Source: Karstenula rhodostoma CBS 690.94 (lineage: Eukaryota; Ascomycota; Dothideomycetes; Pleosporales; Didymosphaeriaceae). Taken from it: a stretch of DNA of 64,000 nucleotides. A model generated the notes under the pieces. The model was not told the origin of the DNA, ran no database searches, and saw only the letters and a list, made by a program, of their open reading frames with translations. A program made the translations under genes and the position numbers. The stretch is taken from the NCBI GenBank assembly GCA_010093485.1, contig MU001499.1:62001-126000 (forward strand), written 5' to 3'. Shown in pieces: positions 31,310 through 43,000 of the stretch. Position 1 is the stretch's first letter, and every line of letters begins with the position of its first letter.

Positions 31310-33045
31310 TCATGAGAACTTGACGTTGAATTCCCAGTTGCCTGAGCGGGTCAGCAAAATCTTCTGTCATCACAAGTTGATTCACTCACCCTGCTTGAGA
31401 TTCTCTGCAGTGTCGTTGAGAAGAATGACTCGCCGCTTGGTGCAGTACGACGTCTTGTCCATCATGTCGACCTTCAGCCCCTGGAGCTGGTCGACGGGCT
31501 TCTCGAACATCTCGCTTAGATTTTCGACCGCCATTTCTAGATCCTTCTGGTTGTCCTCGAAGATCTCGGTGAGGTTGTTGCGAGCTAGATAGTATGCAAA
31601 GGCATAGGTCCACTTGAGAGTCTGCCGGCACTGTTGCAGCGCTTGCGACGCCGTATCTAGGTACTGAACCTCGATCCACGACATGCCTGTCGTGTTTTGC
31701 AACTGTTGCATCTTCTTCTCCGTCTTCAGGTAGATGTCCTTGTCCAGCTTCGCTGACTGTTCGTGGTTGGCGTATCGGTTGTAGTAATGCAAGTACCGCT
31801 CGAGCGACAGCCGACTCTTAGCTTGGGCATCTCGCGCTTCCGAGCCGCTCTTCTCCTCGAACCGATTGCAGTTGTACCAGCTGGTGCCGTGCTCAGACCA
31901 CACGCCCATGCACATCCAGCAGAATTCATGGCGGCATTTTCGGCACGTCATGTGGTTGCATCCTCCGTTCTTTTCTATAGTCGAGTTGCATTTGGGGCAT
32001 TCCTTTGTGTTTGCTGAGATCCAGTTGGCAGTCTCGGAGTCGTCCTCGCACTTCTTTAGCCACATCTTCACCAGGGCACAGGGCGCGGGCTGGTGGTCGC
32101 TGAGCGAGCAACCGAAACAAAAGTCGTGAGAGCACTCGCAGTGGACGGTGGGTACGATCTGCATCAAGTCCTTGTTCTTAACACCGCACTCGACAGCATA
32201 CACACAGTTCGGCGCGGGGCACCATCGCAGGTTGTCTTTGTCGTCAACGTACGTTCGGGTAAGCAGTTCGTGATACCTGGGTAAGCTTGCGTCAGCGCCA
32301 AATCAAAGATGAGTGCTACTCGACGTGAATTATAGGGCATGCGCAGGGGAATGAACGTACCGACTTCTGAGTTCGTCCGCTACAAGTAGGTCCAATGACT
32401 TGGAGTCTACTATCCGGTTGCACCCATCGCCGGGGCATCTTATGCGGGCTGCCTCTCCCTCCTCTTTGATCTTGGTGTACAAGTATTGCCGGTAGCAGTC
32501 CACACAGAACCGGTGGCCGCACTTCATCGCAAATGTCTCGAGGTTTGCATCGTCCTCGCAGCAGATGTCGCAAACGAAGCCCGCGACCTTGGCGATCTTG
32601 GGTGGATTGGTCGCCGCGGTCTCCCCTAGGCCCGCGTTCTCAAGCACCTCCTCTTGGTTATCCATGTATCGGTCGATCAAGCGCTCTTTGTTCCACCGCA
32701 GGTGGCGCAGGAGGATTGCGGTCGCTTCGGGCGGCTGGCCGAGGATGCTTGACACCTCATCGATCTGGTTGTCCTGCGAGGCTTGTATTTGCTGAGGGTC
32801 GAAGACCTTGTAATCTACCTCGTACGCCTGCTTTCGAGGACCCATGTCCTTATCTTGCGACTCGAAGCCCACGTCATCCTGGTCCATGTCGAAGTCGGAG
32901 TCTATCATCACAGCGTCAGAATGAGTCCTGGCAGAGCTCGGTTTTAAGTGTTCTTACCATCCTCGAGCCCCAGGTCGCTGTCCTGGTCGTCCAAAAAGTC
33001 GTCCCCGCTCGCCTGCGAGCTGTTGAAGTCATTGTCGGAGTCCAT
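31310..33045 (-). CDS. Ariadne-type RBR E3 ubiquitin ligase
   Basis: RING-between-RING ligase that takes ubiquitin from UbcH7-like E2s onto an active-site Cys. Exons 33045-32958, 32901-32361, 32276-31390 and 31341-31310 (introns 56, 84 and 48 nt) give 515 aa. The acidic N terminus (MDSDNDFNSSQASGDDFLDD) and UBA-like region are followed by RING1 (CDICCEDD, then MKCGHRFCVDCY), the IBR (CPAPNC, then CSHDFCFGCSL), and RING2 (CPKCNSTIEKNGGCNHMTC, RKCRHEFCWMC) with its catalytic Cys in GGCNHMTC. The C-terminal Ariadne helical domain spans about 370-515. The last exon is tiny (32 nt) and supplies NWEFNVKFS before TGA. Length and order match animal HHARI/Ari-1 and fungal homologues. Very secure. Confidence 0.95.
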
Positions 33046-33889
33046 GGCGGGCGAGGCTGTCGTCGTGACAGGTGTGGCGGGCAGGTCGACTGCGGTGTCT
33101 GGTGTCGGTCTCTTGCTCGGCGGAGCAGCGGAAGGCGCGAGGTGGTCTGCTATATCGTCTGCCTTTCGCTTGCGGGAAGCGGTTGAGGGCGGCGTGGTGA
33201 TGTTCTGGGAGAGCCGATCCCGCCGCGATGACGAGACCAGCAGCTGTGAGCGAAAAGAACAGGGGAAAGGGAGTGGGATGGGGCTGAGTGGCGGCAGGCA
33301 GCGAAAAGGAGGGCAGGAGAAGCAAAGCCGGGTGGATATTGGTCAGCTTCACAGAGTCACAGGCCCAGGTCGGGTTGAGACATTGGGACCACAGGGCAGT
33401 CACGACTCGGCGGGATGCGGGCACTTGGCGCTAAGCCTAAGCGGGTCATCTCCGCCACCTTTGGTGAGGCCATGCCGCCGTTGCCTGTGCGAGCTGAGCC
33501 TCTGCTTGAACTCCACATACAACATGGACTGCCTCTATCGTGCGAGGGCTTGTGGATGTCCAACACACTCCGCAAATGGATTCTGGTAGCCTAATCAATA
33601 GTCCAACTTCTAACGGTCATCGAAGAGCATCGTCTGCAAAGGGAGAAACATAGGATTTGGCGCGCGGATGCCTGGCGTCAGACAGGCAGAACGTACTATT
33701 ATTACAGGGAGCGCCTCCCACCGCAGCGCAAGACACCCACTTTCGCATCCGCCCCAGGCAGCAATACAATCCTCACCAGACTGGAAAATAACATGCGTGA
33801 ATGGTGCCATTGCATAGAGAGTGGATCCGTGCATCGCACCGATGCATAACAATATCCATGCTACAGGATGTCGTCGCCGTGGTATAAAA
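33046..33889. other. interval between the RBR ligase promoter and eIF2B epsilon 3' end
   Basis: About 840 bp with no supported exon; the part adjoining 33046 carries the ligase promoter. Confidence 0.5.
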
Positions 33890-36170
33890 CTACTCCGAGT
33901 CTTCATCCGAGTCTTCGTCGCTCTCCTCCTCTGAAGACTGGTTTAGGTAATCAATTAGCTGCTGCGTCTTGCTCTTCACCTTCGCCAACCCCTCGCTCTC
34001 TGACGACTTCGCATCCTCCCACCACTGCAGAACGCCGTCGTCCTCGACACTGTCCAGTTCAATCAGCTTGGTTGCTGCGCTCAGCAGTATGGCGTCGCCG
34101 TTGTCTCGATTTGCAAGATCTGCCTGTAGTAACAACATAAAATCGACTTGGTCGACTTTGCTTGAGCTGGCCTTGTCGAATATAGAACGATCGATCTAAA
34201 GAGAAGGTAAGCATGTGCTCCAAAATCACACGTGGAGCATTACTCACCAGATCTTTGTGTTGCGAAAACACTTGCGCCACAGCCTCCCGTATGCTGGTGC
34301 CAGACTTGATAAGCCCTGTGATGCGTTTTACGAATGCCACGACGACTGCGCGTCGCACTTGGTGGTCTGAGGCATTTGTGCTCATACGCAGAGCCGTCAA
34401 CTCTAGCTGGATGTTGGCAGACTCGTGGCCCTGCTCGAGCGAATCGTATATGCTAGCCGATGCATCGTGGTCGAAGTTAGCGGCGTGTTGGCTGTCCTGG
34501 GAGCCAACAGAGCGGAAGCTGCTCGCAGCGGAGCGGTCGTGGTGGAACTGAAAGTCGACGTCGTCCTCGGACTCCGAGTTGAGCGTAGATATCGACTCAA
34601 GTGACAAGTTTGCGAGGTTGTATATGGAACCAGTTGCGACAAGTCCATCCACGGGCTCATCTTCGTCTTCCTCGTCCGAGTCTTGGAATTCAAAACCAAC
34701 TCCACCCGCGCCAACGATTGTGGCGTCCGTGCTCTTCTCAACGGTCTGCTCGTCCAGGTCTCGTCTTCTGCTTGCTTTGGTAATTCTGTGCTCCCCCCGA
34801 ATGGTAGTACCCTCGCCAATTGTAACCCCATACGAGATGAGAGCTCCAGACTCGATGGTACACCTCCTCCCTATCGAAGCCTCGTCGGCAATGATGCATC
34901 TCTTGATAGTCGAACCATCTCCGATGCTTGCATAATCCCATAGATACGCGCCGTCGATGTTCACGCCTTTCCCGATGATGCAATGTCGCCCTATGATGCT
35001 GTTCTTGATCACGCTGCCGTCTCCGATGCTTGTCCCACGGCCAATAACTGTCTTTGGAAGGATGACGCAATCCCTTGCTAGTATAACGCCCTCCTCTTTG
35101 TAGATGTTTCCCTTTTGTAACCGGTAGGACTGACCCTGCACGAGGTTGCTGTCAGGACATAGCGGGTATGCCCATCGCGATACGATATCTCTGCTCACGG
35201 AGTCGTACGCGTGCAAATTCCTAACTCGCGCAGCATAGTGGTCCGAAACGATGTGCGTGTGGATCGTCTTGCCGTTTAGCTCGTAGTCCTTCAGTACGCT
35301 GTGCAGGAAACCTTTTCTGGGTGCTTGGAAATCGAAGTTATCGCTCCAGAGCGCTAGCACGTCCGGTGTACAAATATCAATGCCGCAGTCGATCAAGTCT
35401 TGCCGAACGTCAATCTCCTGGTGGTCTGAGAGGAGCTCGGGGTCGATGGACAGAAAGTGGGTCTGGTCTTTGTTCGGCATCTGCTCGAAGTGAAGGCACC
35501 TGTCCTTGGTGGGATCTATGACAAATACCGGACTCGTGGCTTGCGCTTTCGTCCTGTGCGTTGTCCCGGCCTCCCGTAGCACCATGGTCATGATGGCGTT
35601 CTTGTCCTTTGCGCGTCTGGTCCTATGCGCAGCGAGAGCCGACTCCAGCGGCAGGTTGCTGACCACATCGCCGTAAACCATGAGGAAGTCACCCACCAGC
35701 AGAGCGCGTGTGTCCAGGTCGCGCATCGCATCGCCAATCGAGTACGAGGTGGACTGGATAAGCTCCAGCTTTGAGAAGGGCGAGGATCGCGACGACCATT
35801 TCGACTTCTTGATGTACTCTTCGACGAGGTCCCGGTGTGCGCCGCAGTATACAAAGACCTCCTCGACACCGGCGTTTGCGAGGAACTCAAAGGTGTATTC
35901 GATGAGCGGGGTATTCGCGAGGGGCAGGAGGCACTGTCCGCTGTCAGCAATGTGCTGCGCACGCGAGCGTGTGTACTGACGCGTGGGCGCTCGAGCGTGA
36001 ACGGGCTGAACCGCGTCTCGAACGGGTCGGCAAGTATCTAGCAAGTCAGCATGCAGCTTCCACGGGTGGATACAGGCAGCTCGTACCACCGCCTGGAGCG
36101 GGTTCTCGCGCTCCTCTTCGCCAGCTCTGGCCTTGTCAGCCGGCTGGCCCTTCTTGCCTTTGGGCGGCAT
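33890..36170 (-). CDS. gcd6: translation initiation factor eIF2B epsilon (Gcd6)
   Basis: Catalytic subunit of the guanine-nucleotide exchange factor for eIF2, in the cytosol. Exons 36170-36087, 36037-35981, 35933-34248 and 34195-33890 (introns 49, 47 and 52 nt) give 710 aa. Order: a basic N tail (MPPKGKKGQPADKARAGEEE); a nucleotidyltransferase-like fold starting AVILADPFETRFSPFT and CLLPLANTPLIEYTFEFLA; left-handed beta-helix hexapeptide repeats (about 350-450; VIGRGTSIGDGSVIKNSII); an acidic linker (QDSDEEDEDEP); and the W2/eIF5C catalytic domain at the C terminus (VDFMLLLQADLANRDNGDA, then LQWWEDAKS) with an acidic tail (SSEEESDEDSDEDSE). Splice junctions restore conserved segments on each side. 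Confidence 0.95.
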
Positions 36171-37117
36171 GCTGTGCGGTCCAAGGTGTGCGTTGGTGGG
36201 GCGGTCGCTGCGAGTTTCTGGTGGGATGTATCGCGACGCCAAATTTGGTGATGACTCAGTAACGCCCAACGGAAAGCCGCCCCAAAAGCTGTGCGTCACG
36301 GACCCAGAGAATTCCAGAGAACGGTTTAAGGTTAAGGTGGGGCTTGCGGGCTTGCCGCAGGGGCCTTGCTTGGGTCACTGTGGACGTCGTCTTTCTGGTC
36401 TTCACGTGTGGCGATGGAGGTCTAGAACTCGTGGTCTGTTTGACCCTGGACGACCAAGCTGATGCTTGTTGCAACGACACTCCAACACCTCTGCAGTCAC
36501 AGTAAAGAGACATTGTCAAAAGTGTCCGTGATTTGATTCTGATTGGCGCATATGCGGTAGCATCTGCGTGTCATGCTTCCCTCTCACCGTCTGTGGAGCT
36601 TCGTCCGCACGCTACCAACCCAGCGACGAGAAAGCATGTGAAGTAGCAAAAGCTGGTTCGTCTACTACGTCAAGTGGTCAGAAACAAAGAGAAGAGCACG
36701 CAATGCATGCTATCCAATGCCACAAATTGCGCTCCATCCATGATATATTGCAGCTGCTGAGGCCGTATGCGGCGGGCGTTTCCGCGCATCCTAATCCGAA
36801 CCACCCCCAAGAACGCCCTCTTCCTCGCCTCTCTTCTATGGCACCTTATCGTGGCGCTAGGCCACTCTCTGGTCCTAATCCACTGTTCTTCTACCGGAGG
36901 CAAGCGTCTCAACGAGAGAACAGAATGGAAAAACAAAAACATGATCGGCATAGCAGCCGTGGTATCCCACACCAAAACAAACATCTTCTATGCGTCGATT
37001 CTAACCAAAGAGCCACCAAGCGTCTTCTTCACCGCGTATTCGTGCTTCCCGTTGCAGTCGCGCTGCGGGGTGTGAAGTGCAAACGAAAACCAGCCTTCCT
37101 TGACGCCTCGTAATCCC
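36171..37117. other. interval between eIF2B epsilon promoter and skn7 3' end
   Basis: About 950 bp. A 181-codon plus frame (36568-37113) abuts the skn7 stop but has no recognisable motif and mixed composition; I treat it as chance. The DNA next to 36170 carries the gcd6 promoter. Confidence 0.45.
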
Positions 37118-39338
37118 TCAACGCGGCCGTTGCATTGTATTCATAGGCTGTGGCTGTAATGGAGCATTGGCGTATATTTGCTGCCGTTTCGCCGGGTTGT
37201 TCATGTTTTCTCCCCCTGAGATATCCGATATCTGTCTTCTATGCCCGGCCTGTTGCTGTGCGTGGCCGGGCAGGGCCATCTGGGGAGACGTGTTGTAAGG
37301 TACGTTGCCTTGTGGCATTCCGGGCACTCCTTGTACCGCATATGCCGCAGGATTTGCATGCACAGCATGCAAATATTCTTCCGACATGCCAGTGGCCGCG
37401 GGAGAAACCCCAGAAACAGGATTTGGCGAGTGCCAACTGACAGTCGCAGGGGATTTGGCCGGTGACTCCTCCTCTTTCAGAACCTGCCGTGTCGAAGCCA
37501 GGGGTTGGGGTGCTACCATGCCACCGTCCATGTGCGAGATGGGTTTCTTCAAATGCGCAAGATGCTTTTCCAGCATATGTAACAGACCTTCCTTGGTAAA
37601 TGGCTTCGGAAGGACATCGTTCATACCTGGCGATGTTAGTGTATGTCCGAAAGTTTGCGTAGTCGTGGAGGCATACCATGCTGGAAATACATAGAAATAT
37701 CGTCACTTCGAATATTCGAAGTCATAGCAATGATAGGTGTGTTATCGAATTGTCGGATCAGATGGCACGCCGAAACACCATCTAAATTGGGCATGATGAT
37801 GTCCATGAGCACTAGGTCGTATTTCGATCCAGCGTTCATCTTGTTCACCGCTTCCAGGCCATCGAGCTAGAGACATTAGCATACTGACTGCAGTGGTGGA
37901 TGGGTAACTCACAGCGCTGTCGATGGAGCAGTGGAATGCATAAAGAAATTTGCTGCCGATGCGGCGGCACGTTGGATCATCCTCAACGAGCAGGATCTGG
38001 GGCTGGCGTATCCAACCTGGGTCAACCTGAGCACTTTTCTTCCGGGGCTCTTGAAACTGCGGGTTGCTTGAATCGACTGCTTTTGGTGGCATGCTGTATG
38101 GGATATTGTTGATGTGTTCGCTGTACATGGGGTCAATTCCATTTGTCTGTCCAACCGGGTACACGAGGTTGTCAATATCTCCGAGTCGCATCGATTTAGT
38201 AGAGCTACCGGCCGAGGGCGGCCCTCGGCTGGCGGGTCTTACGCTTCGAATGAGGTCGGGTGGAGGTGTGGTGAGCGTTCCGTTCATCCGCATCGTAATT
38301 TCGTTCATGTGTTCCAGGTTTCGTGGATTCAACATGACATCCGCGTTGGTTTCGCTCAACAGTTTAGAAGCGTGCTGCAGAGGTGAAGCAGGAATGTCAT
38401 CCTCGACAGATGCGTTAGACTGGTTCTGCGCACCGTCGACGTTCCCATTCCGCGTTTGGTTTCCATTCGCAGGAAAAGGATTCCCTAGCCTACTATCGCG
38501 GCGGCGCTGTGCGTCGACGTTGTGCAGGAAGGTCATGACATTTTGCATCACATGTTCGTGGTTGACAACCGTCTTTTGCAGCCCGATAACCTCCTGCAGC
38601 AGCATGGAGTGGTGGATACTGAGCTCGTTGTAGCGGTTCTCGAGGGCGTGCAGCTGCGCTTGCGTCGCGACGAGCTGGTTGCTCATCATGTCCATCTGCT
38701 GGGCGGGGATTATCATCTCTTCGTTGGGCTGGTTTGTCTTGCGCGGCGCTGGCGCTTTGCGACGGATGTTGTCCAGCGCGTCTTTGTTGTTCATCTTGAA
38801 GTCCGGGTGCTTGAACTCCCAGGCCTAGCAATCGTCAGTCGTGCTCACCCATGGTATGCGCGAGCACTCCTGGAAGGAAGGAGCGCCCAGGGTTATCCTT
38901 ACCCCGGGCCCGTACGGCGACTGCCCATTTTCCTCATTGTTGTGGCGCACTTTGTGAAAGTCGTACTTGTTCAATTGGCGCACAAAACTGGCAAAGTTGC
39001 TGTGCTTGAAGTGCTTGGGCAAGATGTGTTTTGTGAATTTCTCATTCTGGCCTTGGGTCAGCGTCCCGCGCGCGAAACAGGGCAGGTGGCACGACGTACT
39101 TCTAGCACCACGAAGCTGTCGCCGTCGTTTCCCCATCGTACAACGTTCTCGTCGGTCGGGTTTTCGAGCATCCTGTCGCGCGCATCAGCAATTGATAACG
39201 GTCTAGCATTGGGCGCCGCATGTCGACGTACTTGTACAGCTTGCGAACCTGCAGCCACAGTTAGCTTCCATCCGAATGGCAGGTCGGAGTTTGACATACA
39301 AAGTCGCTGCTGCTCGAGCCTTGCGACTGGCTGTCCAT
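37118..39338 (-). CDS. skn7: Skn7/Prr1 HSF-type response-regulator transcription factor
   Basis: Nuclear output regulator of the two-component phosphorelay, controlling oxidative and cell-wall stress genes. Seven exons: 39338-39300, 39248-39232 (17 nt), 39172-39100, 39046-38903, 38824-37913, 37866-37677 and 37626-37118, with introns of 46-78 nt, give 627 aa. The HSF-type DNA-binding domain (about residues 10-105) reads [25 protein letters not shown], then [21 protein letters not shown] coiled coil follows at about 145-200 ([19 protein letters not shown]). The receiver domain begins at [11 protein letters not shown], with the phospho-acceptor Asp near 417 ([13 protein letters not shown]), Thr/Ser in AMTSN, and Lys near 466 (LPKPF). 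The tail is Gln/Pro-rich. All catalytic receiver residues are intact. Start ATG 39338 gives [13 protein letters not shown]. Confidence 0.95.
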
Positions 39339-39940
39339 GGCTGCTGCAGGCCTCTCTTCGCCACTTGGCTAGCGCGCTTCCCAGGCACCCAGCTCTTTTC
39401 CCAGTACCGAACTCGAATCGATTTACGAATGGCAGCGCTCGGCGAGGATCCTTTGCCGCAGTCGGGATGGTTTTCGTGGTGTGGGCAACTGGATGATGCG
39501 CGCTCGTTCAGCCGCCTTGCAGTGACCGTCCGTGCGGTCTTCGGCCTGTGACGTCTGATGCAGAATAGCGGAGGACAGGGCGTTCGCACATGAGCCTGCG
39601 GACATGGGCTGGGTACTAGGTCAGAGGGGTCCCAAGGCGATGCAGCTGGCGGACGGGAAAGAGCCTGGCGAGGAAGGGTGGATTAAGGTTTTGCGGGTGG
39701 GTATCTGGCACCAGAGCAGGTTGAGGAATGCACAGCGCGCGGCGGCGGTGACGGCAGTCTGGTGGCGCGGAGTGGCCTGCAGCGAGAGCTAAGAGAGAAG
39801 TGTGCCGAGGACAGGCGCAGGCAGGGTATGTAGACTCGGCGTGAAAGAAAACAGTGCAGCGGCCCATTAGCCAGCATCCGCCAGCGCCCCGGGTGCCGGT
39901 GCCGGTGCCTCCCCCTCGCCTCGCCTGTGCTCAGACTTGG

Positions 39941-40026
39941 GTGTGCTGCATGCTGTGCGCTGTGTGCTGTGTGCAGTGCTGTGTGCTGTGTGCCGTCTGC
40001 CGTCTGCCGTCTGCTGTCTGCTGTCA
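39941..40026. repeat. GTGCTGT / GTCTGCC heptamer minisatellite
   Basis: Degenerate tandem heptamers that shift from GTGCTGT to GTCTGCC to GTCTGCT units. Confidence 0.8.
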
Positions 40027-40083
40027 TGGCCGAGTGCAGCGACGCGGCGGCCTGTCTCGCGGCGCCCAGTCGTCGTGACCAGG

Positions 40084-40169
40084 GCCAGCACCAGGGCCAC
40101 CAGCACCAGCACCACCAGCACCAGCACCAGCACCAGCGCCAGCATCATCCGCATCCGCATCCGCATCCG
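40084..40169. repeat. CACCAG hexamer array followed by CATCCG hexamer array
   Basis: About nine imperfect CACCAG units (40084-40142), then four perfect CATCCG units (40146-40169). Confidence 0.85.
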
Positions 40170-40677
40170 CACGCCCATTCGGCAGGGCGACCGCGGGCCT
40201 GCCGGGCGCTGTGGGTTTTTGCCCGGCTGCGTGCAACCAGCAATGACGAAATGAGACTGGGCTAAGCGGATCCCGGACGCGAAGAGGACGTTGCAATTAA
40301 TCGTCTCGGGACGCGGCTGGCAGGCCCATATCAGGCAATCTCGCGCCCAGCCCACATCCAACGCCTGCGAGCCACCCTGCGAGCCACTTGGGCCTTGTTG
40401 CTCGCCAGCTGCCATGATTCCGTCGCCCGTTGCCAGCTCCTTCACCGCGAGCTTGGCGTCCCTCGCACCGCGCCGCAGATCGGCGCCCAATCAGGCATGG
40501 CCGCTCGGCGATCTTTACTCCCTGCGCGAGCCACTCCGGCGGTAATCCCACGTCCACCACGCTAGTCGCCGTCCCAAACACCTCACGCGCTGCACCCTCG
40601 TCGTTGATACTGTGCATCTGCTATCTAAGGCTGTCTACACCACATCTCCAGCCCCGCCACCACTGCCTCCCGTCGCC

Positions 40678-41519
40678 ATGTTTGCCGCTCGCCGACTGCC
40701 GCGCGCCTTGCCCCTTGCTGCTCCTCGCCGCCTGTTCCACGCCTCGTCCCCGGCCTTTGTTCAGATTGGCGACAAGGTCCCCGATGTGGAACTTCACGAG
40801 GGCTCGCCCGGCAACAAGGTCAAGATTGCCGACCAACTGAAGAGCGGAAAGGGCCTGATAATCGGTAAAAGCTCACAACATTGGCTTGCACCAGAGACGT
40901 CACCTGACCATGCCATGCAGGTGTACCCGCGGCCTTCTCTCCAGCGTGCAGCGAGAGCCATATTCCAGGCTATATCAACGCAAAGGAGCTCAAGGACGCC
41001 GGCCGTGTCTTCGTAGTCTCGGGTAAGTTATTTTGGTTCCTACCCAGTGTCGTTGCATGCATGATCTTGAATCACCGCTAACTCTGCGACTTGCAGTCAA
41101 TGATGCGTTTGTGTGAGTGTACAAGAACAGATCTTTGCCAACTTTCATGCCCCTAACAATATTCAGTATGAAGGCATGGGCGAAGTCGCTCGATCCGACT
41201 GGTTCAAGTGGAGTACGTCGCCAGTGTTCGGACAAAACCAATGCATACTGACCATCATCAGATCCGCTTCCTCGCTGACCCAGACCTTCGCTTCACCAAG
41301 GCGCTTGATCTGTCTTTCGACGGCGCCGCCATCTTCGGCGGTGACCGCTCCAAGCGATACGCCCTAGTCATCGAGGATGGTGCTGTGAAGGACGCACACG
41401 TCGAGGCTGACAACACCGGACTGAAGGGTATGCTCTAAGTGGTCGATTCAAGGTGCTTTTCTGACATTGAAGCAGTCTCCAAGGCCGATAACGTCCTCGG
41501 AAAGCTCGCAAAGCAGTGA
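40678..41519 (+). CDS. peroxiredoxin, Prx5/type II (mitochondrial-type)
   Basis: Thiol peroxidase that reduces H2O2 and alkyl hydroperoxides. Six exons: 40678-40864, 40921-41022, 41097-41112 (16 nt), 41167-41212, 41262-41427 and 41476-41519, with introns of 48-74 nt, give 186 aa. The Arg-rich N terminus (MFAARRLPRALPLAAPRRLF) resembles a mitochondrial presequence. The thioredoxin-fold domain starts FVQIGDKVPDVELHEG. The peroxidatic Cys is C72 in VPAAFSPACSESH. It is the only cysteine I see, suggesting a 1-Cys mechanism with an external thiol partner. NDAFVMKAWAKS and RFLADPDLRFTKALDL are typical of the Prx5 / Asp f 3 group. The C terminus (GKLAKQ) is not a peroxisomal signal, unlike many fungal paralogues. 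Confidence 0.94.
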
Positions 41520-41755
41520 GCTTGTCTCGGCACGAATTGCCAGTCACCTGGAGGCCCAGTGTGCGTGCAGTCTGTGCACCATCAATCTCGGAGTGCTCGA
41601 AGTGCTTTGCGTAAACAGGACTACTTACTCCAGGGCACGCAGCCGGCTCTCGCGTACACTTATTGAGGCTGCAGTTGTAGGAGTATGTAAACGTGCAAAC
41701 ATGTACCAGATCAATAGTTAGTTTGGTTCAATCCAGGAACAACTAAGCTTTTATA

Positions 41756-42703
41756 TCACGACTCTAATGGCGCATCTGACAGCTTCTTTCCTTTTTCCTC
41801 CTCAAGCACCTCCAACAGTCTGCGCGTGATCCTGTCCCTCTCCGCAACATCCACCGTACCATAAACCTCCCTAGCCTGCGCGAACACCTTATCCTCCCAC
41901 CCATCCCCAACATTGACACTCCCAGCATCGCTCCAGCACGCCTGCACCGTTTCTCCAATATTACCAAAGAAGCCCTCCAGCCCCGCCGGTCCCCCGCCCG
42001 CATGGTAGCTCTTGAAAGGCCCCGCAACCGCCCACCTGGGACCCATGGAGCTCTCCACAATCCCATCCAGCTCAGCCACCGACACCACCCCCGCATCAAC
42101 CAGATGAATTGCCTCCCTCAGCAGCGCAAACGCTAGCCGATTCGCCACAAACCCCGTCGTCTCCCGGTGGATGTGGATGGGCACGCGATTCCGCGCTCGC
42201 CAGAAGTCCTGCGTGCGCTGTATCACAGCCGGGGACGTCGCAGGGGACGGCACCAGCTCAAGGAGCGGCATGATGTGCGGGGGATTGTACGGGTGGACGA
42301 CGAGGAGGCGCGTTTTGTCTTGCATGTTTGCCGCCTGCTGCGAGGCGGGGATACCGCTCGTGCTGCTCCATAGCAGGGCGTCTTTGGTGGCGTGTTTTTC
42401 GACTTGGGCCCATAGCTCTTGCTTTATCTGGAGGTTTTCGGGCCCGGATTCCTGGATGATGTGGGCGTTGGAGACGGCTTCGGGGAGGGAGGTTGCGATT
42501 TTGACGGCGGATGTTGGGGGGGTGGCGGCTTTGGGGAAGAACTTGGGGAGGTTGGCGCGGATGTAGTCTTCTGCGTTCGGACGGGTGTCGTAGATTGTCA
42601 GGTGGGGTGGCGCGGGGAGGTGCGAGAGGTGGAAGGCTGCGAAGGCGAGGCCGATGGTGCCGGCGCCTATTAGGGTTATTCTTAGTTCTCTTTCCGATTC
42701 CAT
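41756..42703 (-). CDS. 3-hydroxyacyl-CoA dehydrogenase family protein (lambda-crystallin / L-gulonate 3-dehydrogenase type)
   Basis: Soluble NAD-dependent dehydrogenase of 315 aa, intronless from ATG 42703. The N terminus is a Rossmann NAD site (RITLIGAGTIGLAFAAFHL) with the acidic ribose-binding residue in TIYDTRP. The catalytic region is VVHPYNPPHIMPLLELVP (the family His followed by PYNPP), then TTGFVANRLAFALLREAIHL and the C-terminal helical domain with SSMGPRWAVAGPF. The short one-domain length and the MGPR motif fit the lambda-crystallin/L-gulonate subgroup better than mitochondrial beta-oxidation HAD. The substrate is uncertain. It is divergent from the acyl-CoA ligase across 297 bp. 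No peroxisomal signal is seen at the C terminus (APLES). Confidence 0.88.
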   Translation of the reverse strand: MESERELRITLIGAGTIGLAFAAFHLSHLPAPPHLTIYDTRPNAEDYIRANLPKFFPKAATPPTSAVKIATSLPEAVSNAHIIQESGPENLQIKQELWAQVEKHATKDALLWSSTSGIPASQQAANMQDKTRLLVVHPYNPPHIMPLLELVPSPATSPAVIQRTQDFWRARNRVPIHIHRETTGFVANRLAFALLREAIHLVDAGVVSVAELDGIVESSMGPRWAVAGPFKSYHAGGGPAGLEGFFGNIGETVQACWSDAGSVNVGDGWEDKVFAQAREVYGTVDVAERDRITRRLLEVLEEEKGKKLSDAPLES

Positions 42704-43000
42704 GGTTTGATAAAGTACAGCTACGATAATGTGCTCGGCTCGGCTATCTACAGGCAGAAAGACGTGGACGTGGTTGAGGAACGCGGCGATCCCTTCCTCT
42801 TTCGGATGGCTTCCAAAAGCTCCCGCTCCCCTCCACGGCCGCTTTCCCCGCACCAAAGCGACTCGTGCATCATGAATATCCGAGTAACTTGCGTCCTACT
42901 AAATGCACGTAGGCTGGGCACCATGAAGGAACCCTCTAAGCCTGCTGGCCTTCGTAGCATTGCATCTCAACTGGATACAGGATAGCTGAATGTCGTCACG
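42704..43000. promoter_or_regulatory. bidirectional promoter, dehydrogenase / acyl-CoA ligase
   Basis: 297 bp between two divergent start codons; no coding sequence seen. Shared control is inferred from spacing only. Confidence 0.45.

Larger units (their letters stand above)
39339..40677. other. interval with adjacent minisatellites between skn7 and peroxiredoxin
   Basis: 1.3 kb between two divergent stress genes. It contains three short tandem arrays (separate entries) and no supported exon; the long minus frame 40490-39867 is generated by the repeats. Confidence 0.55.

Noticed and set aside
34139..34195. Possible frameshift in eIF2B epsilon near VDFMLLLQ
   Set aside because: Rechecking the T run shows exon 4 stays in frame from 34195 through the W2 domain; the gene is intact.
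36568..37113. 181-codon plus frame ending beside skn7
   Set aside because: No motif, mixed composition and a competing frame on the other strand; more likely the skn7 3' flank.
39867..40490. 207-codon minus frame with Met-Arg and Val-Leu runs
   Set aside because: Generated by the CATCCG and CACCAG minisatellites.
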